From: Nostoc sp. 'Peltigera membranacea cyanobiont' N6 | GTDB lineage: Bacteria; Cyanobacteriota; Cyanobacteriia; Cyanobacteriales; Nostocaceae | Assembly (NCBI RefSeq): GCF_002949735.1 | Contig: NZ_CP026681.1 | Span: 744,001 to 808,000, forward strand | DNA: 64,000 nucleotides | Direction of reading: 5' to 3' | Shown here: positions 53,610 to 62,957 of the stretch, piece by piece | Position numbering within the stretch: position 1 is the stretch's first letter | Layout of the letters: each line of letters begins with the position of its first letter | The notes under the pieces: generated by a model | Seen by the model: only the letters and a program-made list of their open reading frames with translations | Told to the model about the DNA's origin: nothing | Database searches by the model: none | Translations under genes and position numbers: made by a program

Positions 53610-54296
53610 ATGAACGCAGCCGACGATAAAACGATTGTTCGTGAGTATTTCAATTCCACAGGGTTTGACCGTTGGAAGCGAATCTACGGCGATGGCGAAG
53701 TCAACAAAGTCCAACTAGACATTCGCAATGGACACCAGCAAACCGTAGATACAGTTATCGGCTGGTTGAAGGCTGATAATAATTTACCAGAGCTATCAAT
53801 CTGCGATGCTGGGTGTGGTGTCGGTAGTCTCAGCATTCCCCTTGCGGTAGATGGTGCCAAGGTCTATGCCGCCGATATTTCTGAGAAAATGGTGGAAGAA
53901 GGCAAGGATAGAGCCAAACAAACCTTGGGAAATAATGAAAATCCTACTTTTGCCGTGCAGGATTTGGAATCGTTGAGTGGGAGTTACCATACCGTTATTT
54001 GCTTGGATGTTCTCATCCACTACCCCCAAGAAAAAGCCGATGAGATGATTTCTCATCTCTGTTCCTTGGCACAGTCGCGGATAATTCTCAGTTTTGCGCC
54101 CAAAACTTGCGCTCTGACTATACTAAAGAAAATTGGTAGTTTCTTTCCCGGGCCAAGTAAAGCGACTCGTGCATATTTGCATCGTGAGGCTGATGTGGTG
54201 AAAATTTTAGAAACTAATGGTTTTTCATTGCAACGAAAGGCGATGACGAAGACTCGCTTCTATTTTTCCCGCCTGCTGGAAGCTACACGCAACTAA
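53610..54296 (+). CDS. chlM: magnesium protoporphyrin IX methyltransferase
   Basis: 228 residues. It transfers a methyl group from S-adenosylmethionine to Mg-protoporphyrin IX, a chlorophyll step. SAM motif DAGCGVGSLSIPLA with the acidic turn AADISEKM. Family marks: YFNSTGFDRWKRIYGDG at the N-terminus, CLDVLIHYPQ, FFPGPSKATRAYLHREADV, and the end MTKTRFYFSRLLEA. The ATG is preceded by a hairpin. It is followed by a strong bidirectional hairpin. Confidence 0.95.
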   Translation: MNAADDKTIVREYFNSTGFDRWKRIYGDGEVNKVQLDIRNGHQQTVDTVIGWLKADNNLPELSICDAGCGVGSLSIPLAVDGAKVYAADISEKMVEEGKDRAKQTLGNNENPTFAVQDLESLSGSYHTVICLDVLIHYPQEKADEMISHLCSLAQSRIILSFAPKTCALTILKKIGSFFPGPSKATRAYLHREADVVKILETNGFSLQRKAMTKTRFYFSRLLEATRN

Positions 54297-54301
54297 GGTT
54301 A

Positions 54302-54339
54302 AAATCGCAGCAAAGGTCTATTTACCTTTGCTGCGATTT
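54302..54339. terminator. bidirectional terminator between chlM and a converging gene
   Basis: AAATCGCAGCAAAGGT and ACCTTTGCTGCGATTT are perfect 16-bp arms around a six-base loop. Confidence 0.8.
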
Positions 54340-54346
54340 GACAATT

Positions 54347-54616
54347 TCAAGGCTTAACATTGGTAGGTATTGTAGTTAGTAGCGCTAAGTTCTGATTTTG
54401 CTTATCGTTCTGATTGGGAGCATCAGTAAATATCATAAAATAAGCGATGGCGATCGCAGCCGATCCTAAGAAAATAATTCCAGGAAGTAACCAGATTTCC
54501 CTTATATTCCGGTAAATTGTATCCTTAGAAGCTTTGATAGAGGATACAGCTGGTTCAAAATTCTGGGGATGCTGATTTAAATGGTTGCAGGAATTGTTCA
54601 ATTTCGGTGTTATCAA
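54347..54616 (-). CDS. small single-helix membrane protein, hypothetical
   Basis: 89 residues. One membrane helix (LLPGIIFLGSAAIAIAYFMIF, about 43-63). The N-terminus is polar with Asn/His/Gln, the C-terminus short and polar. No ribosome site stands out. It converges on chlM with a shared terminator. I do not recognise it. Confidence 0.45.
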   Translation of the reverse strand: MITPKLNNSCNHLNQHPQNFEPAVSSIKASKDTIYRNIREIWLLPGIIFLGSAAIAIAYFMIFTDAPNQNDKQNQNLALLTTIPTNVKP

Positions 54617-54687
54617 ATTGCTTAATTTGTCGAAATATTACATGATTACTGGGTATATTGCATGTACTTAATACCCTTGCTTCCTCA

Positions 54688-54895
54688 GAGGATGTTTTAA
54701 AAGTATTTAGCTGTGATTTTAGGCACTTGTCGATCCCCCCTAACCCCCCTTCAAAAGGGGGGAACCAGAATCAAAGTCCCTCTTTTTAAGGGGAGCCACT
54801 GCGGTCTTGGGGTCTCCCCAAGTGAAGTAAGTGGCGTGGATTTAGGGGGATCTAGAACGTTTTGATACCTACAATAAGACTTTTAAAACATCCTC
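54688..54895. mobile_element. MITE-like element, family B copy 1
   Basis: Perfect 17-bp ends: GAGGATGTTTTAAAAGT (54688-54704) and ACTTTTAAAACATCCTC (54879-54895). The 208-bp inside contains GATCCCCCTAACCCCCCTT and a later GGGGGATCTAG, so the C/G-rich parts also pair. A second copy lies at 60731-60893 and a fragment at 51046-51087. No open frame is present. It is a non-autonomous element. Confidence 0.8.
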
Positions 54896-55023
54896 TCAAG
54901 AAAGGCAGGCAAAAAATTTGATGCGAAAGCTAAAAAATCGTCGCTGGGAGTAGATTGATATATTGGAAGCTTTGCGAAAGTAAGGTTAAAATCGCTAGCA
55001 AAGTGTAAATCTGAAGTGAAACT

Positions 55024-55503
55024 ATGAAAACTGCTGAAAAATTGGCTGCTGGTTGGCTACTGACACTCGGATTCATGTTTCTCACGCTATCAGCAACAGC
55101 TATATTGGAAAAATTTGCTACAGGTAAAGCCATCTTAATACCCACAGACAAGTATGATTTTACTGCGCCAAATGCTACTTACGAAGATGATAATGCTGCT
55201 GTTGGTGGTCTAATTTTTGGTGTGCCAACTTTAACATTGGGGACATGGTTAGCATTGGGATTGTATCGTCAAAGTCGGCAAGAGAAAAAGGCGCTTAATC
55301 AACAAGTTAGCGATCGCCTGCAATCGATTTTTTATGAGATGCTAGAAGAAAATCATGGGCGCGTAACTGTTTTAGGCTTTGCAATGCACTCACAACTACC
55401 CGCAACCCACGCCAGACAGTATTTAGATGAAAAAGCTAAAGAATTCAATGCAAACTTTAAGGTGAACGAAGAAGGGGCTGTATCATATCATTTTGATGTC
55501 TAA
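55024..55503 (+). CDS. conserved cyanobacterial membrane protein of unknown function
   Basis: 159 residues. Two membrane helices: about 9-28 (AGWLLTLGFMFLTLSATAIL) and 60-80 (VGGLIFGVPTLTLGTWLALGL), with a short polar loop (KYDFTAPNATYEDDN). The soluble end (SDRLQSIFYEMLEENHGRVTVLGFAMHSQLPATHARQYL) looks like a small winged or helical domain. I do not recognise a named family. Confidence 0.7.
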   Translation: MKTAEKLAAGWLLTLGFMFLTLSATAILEKFATGKAILIPTDKYDFTAPNATYEDDNAAVGGLIFGVPTLTLGTWLALGLYRQSRQEKKALNQQVSDRLQSIFYEMLEENHGRVTVLGFAMHSQLPATHARQYLDEKAKEFNANFKVNEEGAVSYHFDV

Positions 55504-55562
55504 TTGTCATTTGTCTTTTGTTATTCACCAATGACCAAAGACAAATGACAAATGACTAATAA
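55504..55562. repeat. heptanucleotide repeat cluster (STRR type)
   Basis: TTGTCATTTGTCTTTTG followed by AAAGACAAATGACAAATGAC makes complementary halves, like 5794-5886. It lies between two plus-strand genes. Confidence 0.75.
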
Positions 55563-55582
55563 TCAACTTACGGCTAGGTCTA

Positions 55583-55963
55583 ATGACGCAGATTTTTTTG
55601 AGTGTAGCTGCAATTTTAGGCGGTTTGTCAGTTGCTGCTGGTGCTTTTGCTTCCCATGCCTTACGGGAAAAAATTAGTGAGCGATCGCTAGAAATTTTTG
55701 AAACTGGCGCTCGCTATCAAATGTATCATGCTCTAGCACTTTTTTTAGTCGCCATCCTAATTAGTCGTACCGAGTCCCCTCAACCCACTCTCATCGCCAG
55801 TGGATGGCTGTTTCTCATTGGTATTGCTATTTTTTCCGGTAGCTTGTACGCCCTTAGTTTAACCGGTATTAAATCCTTGGGAGCGATCGCACCACTCGGT
55901 GGTGTAGCTTTTCTTGCTGGTTGGGGTACTTTAGCTTTTGCTGCTTGGAATTTGAAGTTGTAA
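55583..55963 (+). CDS. DUF423 (YgdD-like) membrane protein
   Basis: 126 residues with four membrane helices. Signature: AILGGLSVAAGAFASHALREKIS and FETGARYQMYHALALFLVA, with SGSLYALSLTGIKSLGAIAPLGG near the end. The family is widespread; its function is unknown. It lies 80 bp after the previous gene, possibly on one transcript. Confidence 0.88.
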   Translation: MTQIFLSVAAILGGLSVAAGAFASHALREKISERSLEIFETGARYQMYHALALFLVAILISRTESPQPTLIASGWLFLIGIAIFSGSLYALSLTGIKSLGAIAPLGGVAFLAGWGTLAFAAWNLKL

Positions 55964-55978
55964 AAAAGTTAGAAATGC

Positions 55979-56007
55979 GGAGTTAAGAGTTTTTGACTCC
56001 TAACTCC
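55979..56007. terminator. hairpin between DUF423 and the nucleotidyltransferase gene
   Basis: GGAGTTA and TAACTCC arms with further partial pairing inside, followed by ATTTATTGG. It lies between converging genes. Confidence 0.5.
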
Positions 56008-56072
56008 ATTTATTGGAGTCTTAATTCTCTCCTTCCAAAGTAGGTAAAGGAACATTCAAGTATAAAAAGTAA

Positions 56073-56837
56073 TTAATATTCATCCCTCCTCGCTCTCAGG
56101 CGTACCAACAAATTATGCAAAGCCACATTCGCTGAAGGTACTTCAGGTAATTGGCTAGATTCATACGCCTCTTGCAACTTATTACGCAGACGTTCATATT
56201 CTCCTCTATGAAAATCTGCATTAACATCTGATAAAATAGACTTTTCTTTACCCACTAGTTTCTGGGCAATTAAATCATGAATGTATGGTAAATTAAACAC
56301 CTCATTCAGCTTAATTAAATTAGCTTCAACTACCCCTGTTTGCATCAGATAAATCCCAGTTAAGAGAACTCGATAAACATAAAGTAATGGCTTTATTTGA
56401 TGCGTCTGTTCTTTATCAAAAAGTTTCCATTGGGTTGCGGAAAAACCAAGATAGTGGTGACTATGGTGACGGGTAATGCAATTATAAGCAAGAGATTTTA
56501 ATTCTTGATGTTCTGGTGAAGTTGTTAATATTAAAGGTGAATATAATTGTTCTAACACGTAACCATTCTTTTTAAGTAGCATCAAAAAGAATTTCTTGAC
56601 ATCATGAGTTACTAAATCAATTTCCAAAGATTCACGAACTTCTGAAATTTCAATAGTTTCATTACCAGTTTCTAATCCCACCACTTCTTGAACTGGTAAA
56701 ATATGCACACCACGCAAGTCATAATCAGAATCAGGCGACGGAAAACCATACAAGTGGGAACCACTGATGATGGTAAATAAAAGCGGGTAAGGCTGTTGCC
56801 CAATAATTGTGTTAAGTGAAGGTGGAATATTCATCAT
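56073..56837 (-). CDS. nucleotidyltransferase domain protein (YcgL/COG3541-like)
   Basis: 254 residues. The nucleotidyltransferase core is ISGSHLYGFPSPDSDYDLRGVHI: G-S ... D-x-D as in the Pol-beta superfamily, where the Asp pair (DSDYD) binds Mg2+. Then comes a helical domain (YLGFSATQWKLFDKEQTHQIKPLLYVYRVL) and a helical end. COG3541 proteins are predicted nucleotidyltransferases of unknown target, and some are found near phage and defence genes. No partner gene is visible. Confidence 0.82.
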   Translation of the reverse strand: MMNIPPSLNTIIGQQPYPLLFTIISGSHLYGFPSPDSDYDLRGVHILPVQEVVGLETGNETIEISEVRESLEIDLVTHDVKKFFLMLLKKNGYVLEQLYSPLILTTSPEHQELKSLAYNCITRHHSHHYLGFSATQWKLFDKEQTHQIKPLLYVYRVLLTGIYLMQTGVVEANLIKLNEVFNLPYIHDLIAQKLVGKEKSILSDVNADFHRGEYERLRNKLQEAYESSQLPEVPSANVALHNLLVRLRARRDEY

Positions 56838-56895
56838 CTGCCGTTTACTTCCTTACCTCGGTTCGCCTGAATCATTACGAGCATCTTCTGTCTTA

Positions 56896-56921
56896 ATGCT
56901 TGAGCTATATAGCTCAAGCAT
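56896..56921. repeat. 26-bp perfect palindrome upstream of egtD
   Basis: ATGCTTGAGCTAT followed directly by its complement, no loop. It is 90 bp before the egtD ATG, in the divergent gap with the nucleotidyltransferase gene, so an operator or a small hairpin are both possible. Confidence 0.6.
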
Positions 56922-57010
56922 GATTTTATTAGCTATGACAATGTGTTTCACTATTGGAGTAAAGGTTTGCCATCAAAGGTAACTTATTACGCCAAGCATA
57001 CGGAGGTTTA

Positions 57011-58045
57011 ATGTCGATATCTAAAGCTGTTAACAGTAATGTTACTTCTCAAAACAACGTTGAAAAACGCTTGCAGATACAGCGTTTGTTAGGAGCAACT
57101 CAAATAGTTGCACCTAGTAGTGGGAGTAATGTTGTGAAGGGATTAACTCAAACATCTAAATCTCTACCCCCTTCTTACTTTTATGATGACCGTGGTTCTG
57201 AGCTATTTGAGCAAATCTGTGATTTACCAGAATATTATCTCACACGCACAGAAACAACGATTTTACAGCAGTATGCTGGCGAAATTGCTAAGATTACTGG
57301 CCCTTGTGAATTGGTAGAACTTGGCAGTGGCAGTTCTACCAAAACCCGGATTTTGCTAGATGCCTACCAAAATCTAGGTTATTCTCTGCACTACCTACCA
57401 ATTGATGTGAGTGCAGGTATGTTGGAGACTAGTGCCAAGCAGTTATTGGGAGATTATCCTTTACTGCAAGTTTATGCACTAGCGGGAACTTATGAATTAG
57501 CGCTTGCACAACTTCTACCAACGCAATTACCCAGCAGGATGATTTGTTTTATTGGTAGCAGTTTAGGTAATCTTACACCTGGTGAGTGTGATGTCTTCTT
57601 TTCGGAAATTACAGAAGCTTTGCAAGTAGGTGAGTATTTCTTGTTGGGGATAGATTTACAAAAGCCGAAACATATTTTGGAACCAGCTTATAACGATCGC
57701 CAGGGAGTGACGGCAGCATTTAACCTCAATATGCTAGAGCATTTAAATCACCGCTTTGACGGCAATTTCGACACCACACAGTTTGAACACTGGGCGTTTT
57801 ACAATGAAAGTGAGCAGCAAATAGAAATGCATTTACGCAGCCTGCGATCGCAAATTGTAGAATTACACGCTCTTAATCTCAAGGTTAATTTTGCACTAGG
57901 TGAGACTATCCTTACCGAAATTTCTCGCAAATTTGACCTCGATACCATCAAGCAGCAACTCACTGCACAGGGTTTATCACCTCTTGAAGTGTGGACAGAT
58001 CCAAATCAATGGTTTGGTTTATTGCTCTGTCAAATGCAAGCATAA
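57011..58045 (+). CDS. egtD: L-histidine N-alpha-methyltransferase (EgtD)
   Basis: 344 residues, DUF2260/Methyltransf_33 type. Signature: SLPPSYFYDDRGSELFEQICDLPEYYLTRTE near residue 50, then the SAM loop LVELGSGSSTKTRILLDAY, and later ICFIGSSLGNLTPGE and LLGIDLQKPKHILEPAYND. EgtD trimethylates histidine to hercynine in ergothioneine synthesis. EgtB is not adjacent in this window. The longer N-terminus (about 45 residues) is typical of cyanobacterial copies. Confidence 0.92.
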   Translation: MSISKAVNSNVTSQNNVEKRLQIQRLLGATQIVAPSSGSNVVKGLTQTSKSLPPSYFYDDRGSELFEQICDLPEYYLTRTETTILQQYAGEIAKITGPCELVELGSGSSTKTRILLDAYQNLGYSLHYLPIDVSAGMLETSAKQLLGDYPLLQVYALAGTYELALAQLLPTQLPSRMICFIGSSLGNLTPGECDVFFSEITEALQVGEYFLLGIDLQKPKHILEPAYNDRQGVTAAFNLNMLEHLNHRFDGNFDTTQFEHWAFYNESEQQIEMHLRSLRSQIVELHALNLKVNFALGETILTEISRKFDLDTIKQQLTAQGLSPLEVWTDPNQWFGLLLCQMQA

Positions 58046-58071
58046 AGCAAATTAAGCTATGCCTCACATAG

Positions 58072-58224
58072 TATAGCGGTTCTCAGTTAAGTCCAATATA
58101 GACCCTAACAAAAACAGCCCCAACCCTTGTTGCGTTGAGGAGTAACACTTCCATTTTTCTCTTCTTAAAGGAGAGAGGAATGGAAGTGAGATCAGGGTAT
58201 ATTGCATACAAACAAGAACCGCTA
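58072..58224. mobile_element. MITE-like hairpin element, family C
   Basis: Ends ATAGCGGTTCT (58072-58082) and AGAACCGCTAT (58214-58224) are exact inverted repeats. Inside, CAATATAGACCCT pairs with AGGGTATATTG with one gap, and CACTTCCATT pairs with AATGGAAGTG. The whole 153-bp unit folds as one long hairpin. It follows egtD directly. Confidence 0.75.
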
Positions 58225-58334
58225 TGGATGATATTCATCTCACCCTAGCAAAAGAGAATAATTAAAATTTCTTTTGCTGGAGTGATATTTTTATTAGCAA
58301 AGTCGCACATCATGTAAATATTAGCCACTGATTA

Positions 58335-58649
58335 TTATTGCTGCATCGAAGTTGTGGGAAAAATTCTGCTGGATATAGGAATCCGTAGCTTTGGCTTAGT
58401 TGTAGTTATATTGGCATTAGCAGTAGAAGAGTTATTGATTGCCTCAGAGATGATAGCTGGTTTGTTATTAGTAGAATTGGCAGAATCACTCAATGGGATA
58501 GCCGGAGATGAATTTGAAGAGATGGAGCTAATATTTTCAGTATTTTGACTGTTGGGCTTTACCGGAGTTTGACCTTGACATGGAGCAATGATGAAAGTCG
58601 AAGTTGTTCCTAATGCTAGTATGAGCAAACGACAAAAGTATTGTTGCAT
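58335..58649 (-). CDS. small secreted Ser/Asn/Thr-rich protein
   Basis: 104 residues from the ATG (MQQYFCRLLILALGTTSTFIIA). A signal peptide is clear, with a CQG lipobox-like end that might make it a lipoprotein. The mature part is low-complexity Ser/Asn/Thr. No family is recognised. A palindrome lies upstream at 58754. Confidence 0.5.
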   Translation of the reverse strand: MQQYFCRLLILALGTTSTFIIAPCQGQTPVKPNSQNTENISSISSNSSPAIPLSDSANSTNNKPAIISEAINNSSTANANITTTKPKLRIPISSRIFPTTSMQQ

Positions 58650-59410
58650 AGAGATTGGCAAAATGGTTGGTAAATATTCAAAGTTTCAAGTAGTTGTGCT
58701 TGTTCTTAGTTATAAATAAAACCGTAACTTCCCCATATAAATCATGGTATTTCTATCCAATCAAACCTGAACTTCAGGTTTGATTGGATAATTACTAGCA
58801 CTTGTTAGGACATTAATTAGCTAAAAAGACTGGAGCGTACCCAATCAAATCCCTTATAAATTAAGGGTAATGGAATTTTCTCTTTAATCAAAAGAGAGCA
58901 GTCATTTTGAAACTGCTGAATCAGTCTGATAGAGAGTTAGCAAGTAGATACATCTAGAATAGCTGACGTTTTTGTTCATCAACTAAGCCAGCACAACCAT
59001 TAATACTTTAGTTGCATTTAGCTTGTTAATAAAAGAGAAAAATTACTGATTTTTATAAAAAGCTAGTTTATAGAAAATCAACTTTTAAATCACATATTTA
59101 AGTAACTAAACCAGAAAGTTTATATACTTTTAATAAAACCTGACCTTTATGAAGTAGCTTCTGTAATAAATACGTGTACACGTTCAGTAATAGATACTAA
59201 TCGTTTATCTCTAGAACTCCTAAAGCAGCATCCCGTTCGGATCGGAAAAATCAGCCAGCAATAAAGTGATAATTTTTTGATCTTATGTCGATATTTTAAG
59301 GTTTACTATCCCACCTGAAACTTTCAGAGCATCTGGGGATTCTTACAAGTTAGACTAGATTTCTCTAGTTAGTAATGGCGACACTCACGCCCCTATTTGT
59401 CTGAAAATAT
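58650..59410. other. 0.76-kb gap with a long palindrome
   Basis: Divergent promoter region of two secreted-protein genes. It holds the palindrome at 58754-58790 and is otherwise AT-rich with no open frame. Confidence 0.5.
58754..58790. repeat. perfect 18-bp inverted repeat with one-base centre
   Basis: TATCCAATCAAACCTGAA, one C, then the exact complement. It lies about 105 bp upstream of the small secreted protein gene. No T-run is present. Confidence 0.75.
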
Positions 59411-60703
59411 ATGAAATTTAGAACCCTCAAATATCCTTTCGCACTCATGCTAATCGGCTTCAGTTTTTTGCAGACAGCTGATGCTCAAACTCCTGTAGCT
59501 GAAATTTCCAAGCTATCTCAAGAAGTTTCTGTACTTCGGAAACAAGGCCCAAGCGGGTTACAAGTATTTCTCAAATCACATGCTAATACGTTAAGTATCA
59601 ATTCTTCAGATGCAGCCTTACCTTCCCCTGCACTCCGGGTAGCTTTAGATGAACTCTGCCAACAACGAGACTGTTACGCCTCTCGTCTCTACTGGTACAC
59701 TGATATAGAGCAAGCCAAGGCGGCTGCTAGAACCAGTGGTAAACCTATTTTATCTCTGCGGTTGCTAGGTAGGCTGGATCAGGATTTGAGTTGTGCTAAT
59801 AGTAGGTTCTTCAGGGTAGCACTGTATCCAAATAGTGAAATTTCTAAACTGCTTCAAGACCGCTTCATTTTACACTGGGAATCAGTGCGCCCTGTACCTA
59901 AAGTAACTATTGATTTTGGCGACGGACGCAAGTTGGAGCGAACAATTACAGGCAATAGCATTCACTATATATTAGATGCATCGGGTCGTCCAATTGATGC
60001 AATTCCAGGGTTATATAGCCCAAAAGCATTTTTGCGTCAGTTACAGCAGGCTGAAGTAGCAGTAAAAAATTATAGTAAACTGACACCAAGCGATCGCGAG
60101 GCTTATTTAAGAAAATACCACAGCGATCGCCTGAATTCTATCCAAGCCCAATGGATTGCAGATTTATCCCGCCTGGGTATCCAGTCTCCCCCTCAGTTGG
60201 TAAAAATTCCCAGCAATCCCAGTCAACCACCAACAGCAGAAATAGCAAGTTCTCTAGCAGTTTCTAAGATGAGAGTTGAAACGCCAATGCTGAGTGCTTT
60301 CCAGTCTGATGCTGAACGGAATCAGAACGCCTTAGCTAAAATTACCGACGAGGAAGTTTGGAACAAAATCGCTCAACTCTATGCGGCTGATGTCAAGCTA
60401 GACCAAAATAGCATCTCTTTAATCAAAGCTAAAAGGTCTCACTCTGTCAACACTCAAGAAGATAATTTGCCGATAATAGTGAAAAAATTTGAAACCACAA
60501 TGGCTTTAGATACAGTCAGAAATGAATATATGCTACACAATCAAATTCATCAATGGTTTATCCAAGGTAAGCAAACAAGGAGTGTGGAAGCGCTCAATGA
60601 GCAAGTATACGCCCAACTATTTTTAACTCCTAGTTCTGACCCTTGGTTAGGGCTTTTCCCCAGCGACAGTTACAGCGCCATTGATAATGATGGCATCCGT
60701 TAA
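59411..60703 (+). CDS. secreted protein with thioredoxin-like fold region
   Basis: 430 residues. Signal peptide MKFRTLKYPFALMLIGFSFL, cleaved near ADA-QT. The region 92-225 resembles a thioredoxin-like fold (LYWYTDIEQAKAAARTSGKP, then LLQDRFILHWESVRP, then IHYILDASGRPIDAIPGLYSP), but CxxC is absent (the QQRDC and DLSC cysteines are single). The C-terminal half is helical and polar. Redox activity is not supported. Related proteins occur in planctomycetes and myxobacteria; function unknown. Confidence 0.65.
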   Translation: MKFRTLKYPFALMLIGFSFLQTADAQTPVAEISKLSQEVSVLRKQGPSGLQVFLKSHANTLSINSSDAALPSPALRVALDELCQQRDCYASRLYWYTDIEQAKAAARTSGKPILSLRLLGRLDQDLSCANSRFFRVALYPNSEISKLLQDRFILHWESVRPVPKVTIDFGDGRKLERTITGNSIHYILDASGRPIDAIPGLYSPKAFLRQLQQAEVAVKNYSKLTPSDREAYLRKYHSDRLNSIQAQWIADLSRLGIQSPPQLVKIPSNPSQPPTAEIASSLAVSKMRVETPMLSAFQSDAERNQNALAKITDEEVWNKIAQLYAADVKLDQNSISLIKAKRSHSVNTQEDNLPIIVKKFETTMALDTVRNEYMLHNQIHQWFIQGKQTRSVEALNEQVYAQLFLTPSSDPWLGLFPSDSYSAIDNDGIR

Positions 60704-61787
60704 GCTAATACCGGATATTTCAGGTATTTAGAGGTTGTTTGAAAAGTGTTTGGATGTTATATTTAAGCACTTTTAGATCCCCCTAACCCCCTTAAAAAGG
60801 GAGAACCGGAATCAAAGTCACCCAATTTACCGAGGGATTTAGAGGGATCTAGGACATTTTGATACCGACAAAGAGACTTTTAAAACATCCATTTAGACCA
60901 CAACTCAGACAGTGCAGTTCAATTACTTGAAAAGCGCTGTAAATTCAAGTAGATAAAAAGGAGTGACGAGATTTTATCGTATTGACACCTCACCCATCAC
61001 TCCTTATGACTTACGCGTTGATTAGCTGTTACGCATTGTTAAATTACACCAGCTTACTACTTCATTTATCCTCTAACTAAAGAGGCGGATAATTGTTAAG
61101 TTGTTACGTGATTTTCTATACGATTTTTTTTAATCGATCAAAGATAATTCAGTAATTATAATTCCGTCAGGTATTTTGTACGACTGGTAGACTTCAGTTT
61201 TACTTTTGCCTGTGCTAGAGAGTTGGATAATGGATTTGAAAATCGAAAGGCTCTTATTTGCCGCTTTTTAAAGAAGTTGGGAATTTTGTTGTGAAAATTA
61301 TTACTAATGAATGTATTTATGAACACAAGCAAGCTTAACTTGGATTATATGTCTTTAGTAGTAGTGGCTTGATTCTTGTGATGGAAGTTGAGGAAAATAT
61401 TATCAGTTATCATCAATAATATTAAAAATAATTATCATTAACGCTAAATCATTCATTGGGGGAATGACAAAGTGAGTTAAACAAAAGTTGAGTCCAGGAT
61501 TTTTCCGATTTATGCTTTATTATCTAGTTTGTCTGCTACTCGCAATTTTTACTGGCTTATCAGTTTACTCATAAATTAGCATAATCTTAGGTCAGCATAT
61601 TTTGGTGTTTTTATTAGCTGAGTTTACAGAATTGTCCCACCAAAGGTAGAAGTAACACTTAGCAAAATACCGTAGACTTTATTGTAAAAAAGTATCTGGG
61701 TAACTACAGTTATCAACGGGCACTCTGTAATTTCCTACTAGTAGATTTTTTTGCTCAACCTCTGCAAACAAGTAGCGGGAATTTAAG
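60704..61787. other. 1.08-kb gap upstream of the PAS-Crp-like regulator
   Basis: Holds a MITE-like element (60731-60893). The rest is AT-rich with no open frame above 40 codons that I trust. It includes the promoter of the regulator gene. Confidence 0.5.
60731..60893. mobile_element. MITE-like element, family B copy 2
   Basis: Begins GAGGTTGTTTGAAAAGT and ends ACTTTTAAAACATCCAT, an imperfect form of the ends at 54688. The middle GATCCCCCTAACCCCCTT and GGATCTAGGACATTTTGAT match copy 1, with one shorter inner segment. Degenerate ends suggest an older copy. Confidence 0.75.
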
Positions 61788-62957
61788 GTGAACATAGAAA
61801 AATTTATTCAACGCGCAGAAACATTGCAGAAGCGTTTAGCAGATTTATACCAAACTGCTAATGTATTACCTTGGATTTCACCGGATCTACTGCCGCAAGC
61901 TTTTAAAGAACTTTACAATAACTCAAAGATAGTAAAGTTAGCGGCACAAGAACTGTATCAACAAAATGAGGAACTTGTACAAACACGGAACTGGCTAGAA
62001 GCAGAACGCCAACACTACCAAGATTTATTTGAGTTTGCGCCAGATGGCTATTTAGTAACTAATACAGAAGGAATAATTCAAGAAGCTAATCATACCGCAG
62101 CTAAGTTGCTCAATGTTTCAAAGCATTTTTTGGTGGGCAAACCAATGATTAACTTTGTCCCTCTAGAAGAACGTCAACAGGTTTACAGCGAACTCATCCA
62201 GTTATCCCAATCAGACAGAGTTAGAGAGTTATTGGTACGCTTGCAACAACGTTATGGCGAGTTTTTTGATGCAGCTTTGACAGTGACAGTTGTCCGCAAT
62301 CAGCAAGATAAGGCAATCTCTCTGCGCTGGATAGTACGTAATATTAGTGGCCGTCAGTACTTAGAATCAGGAATAGTCAAGAATGACGGCGATTTCTTCA
62401 ACGAGCGCCACGTGCATAAACATTCTAAAGGAGAAACTATTCCCCTCAATCCATTAGTAATTTGGTATGTTTCTCAGGGTTTGGTCAAACTCAGTACCTA
62501 CTGTGAAACGGGTGAAGAAGTGTTGATAGGATTGGCAACAGCAGGAATGGTTTTTGGCTCTAGTTTGACTTCTCTAAACATCTACCAAGCAACAGCTTTC
62601 TCTGATGTTAAGTTGGTATCAATTTACGCGGCAGAGATAGAGGCTTCTCCAAATCTGAGCCATACGCTTTTACCAAAAATCAATCAGAGATTACGGCAAA
62701 CAGAATCTTTTTTAGTCATTTCTGGAAGGCGACGAGTACAAGAGCGCTTGCACTATCTATTAGAACTTTTAAAACGAGAAGTGGGTGAAAGTGTACCGGA
62801 GGGAACTCGCCTAAGCGTTCGCTTTACTCACGAAGATATTGCTAGCGCTTGCTGTACTACCAGAGTAACAATTACACGATTGATGGGCAAATTACAAGAA
62901 GAAGGTATTATCAGTTTTGACTTAAAAAAACACATGATCTTGAGAGATTTCGATTAA
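61788..62957 (+). CDS. PAS-domain transcriptional regulator with Crp/Fnr-like C-terminus
   Basis: 389 residues from a GTG. An N-terminal helical part (KLAAQELYQQNEELVQTRNWLEAE) leads to a PAS domain at about 78-185 (YQDLFEFAPDGYLVTNTEGIIQEANHTAAKLL). After residue 225 comes a cNMP-binding-like beta segment (LVKLSTYCETGEEVLIGLATAGMVFG), then a helix-turn-helix (THEDIASACCTTRVTITRLMGKLQEEGIISF). The ligand of the PAS domain is unknown. The glpK gene lies 110 bp downstream, so regulation of glycerol use is a weak inference. Confidence 0.82.
   Translation: MNIEKFIQRAETLQKRLADLYQTANVLPWISPDLLPQAFKELYNNSKIVKLAAQELYQQNEELVQTRNWLEAERQHYQDLFEFAPDGYLVTNTEGIIQEANHTAAKLLNVSKHFLVGKPMINFVPLEERQQVYSELIQLSQSDRVRELLVRLQQRYGEFFDAALTVTVVRNQQDKAISLRWIVRNISGRQYLESGIVKNDGDFFNERHVHKHSKGETIPLNPLVIWYVSQGLVKLSTYCETGEEVLIGLATAGMVFGSSLTSLNIYQATAFSDVKLVSIYAAEIEASPNLSHTLLPKINQRLRQTESFLVISGRRRVQERLHYLLELLKREVGESVPEGTRLSVRFTHEDIASACCTTRVTITRLMGKLQEEGIISFDLKKHMILRDFD

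Noticed and set aside
59411..60703. Considered calling this a thioredoxin or disulfide isomerase
   Set aside because: The fold segment lacks a CxxC motif, so redox activity is not supported.
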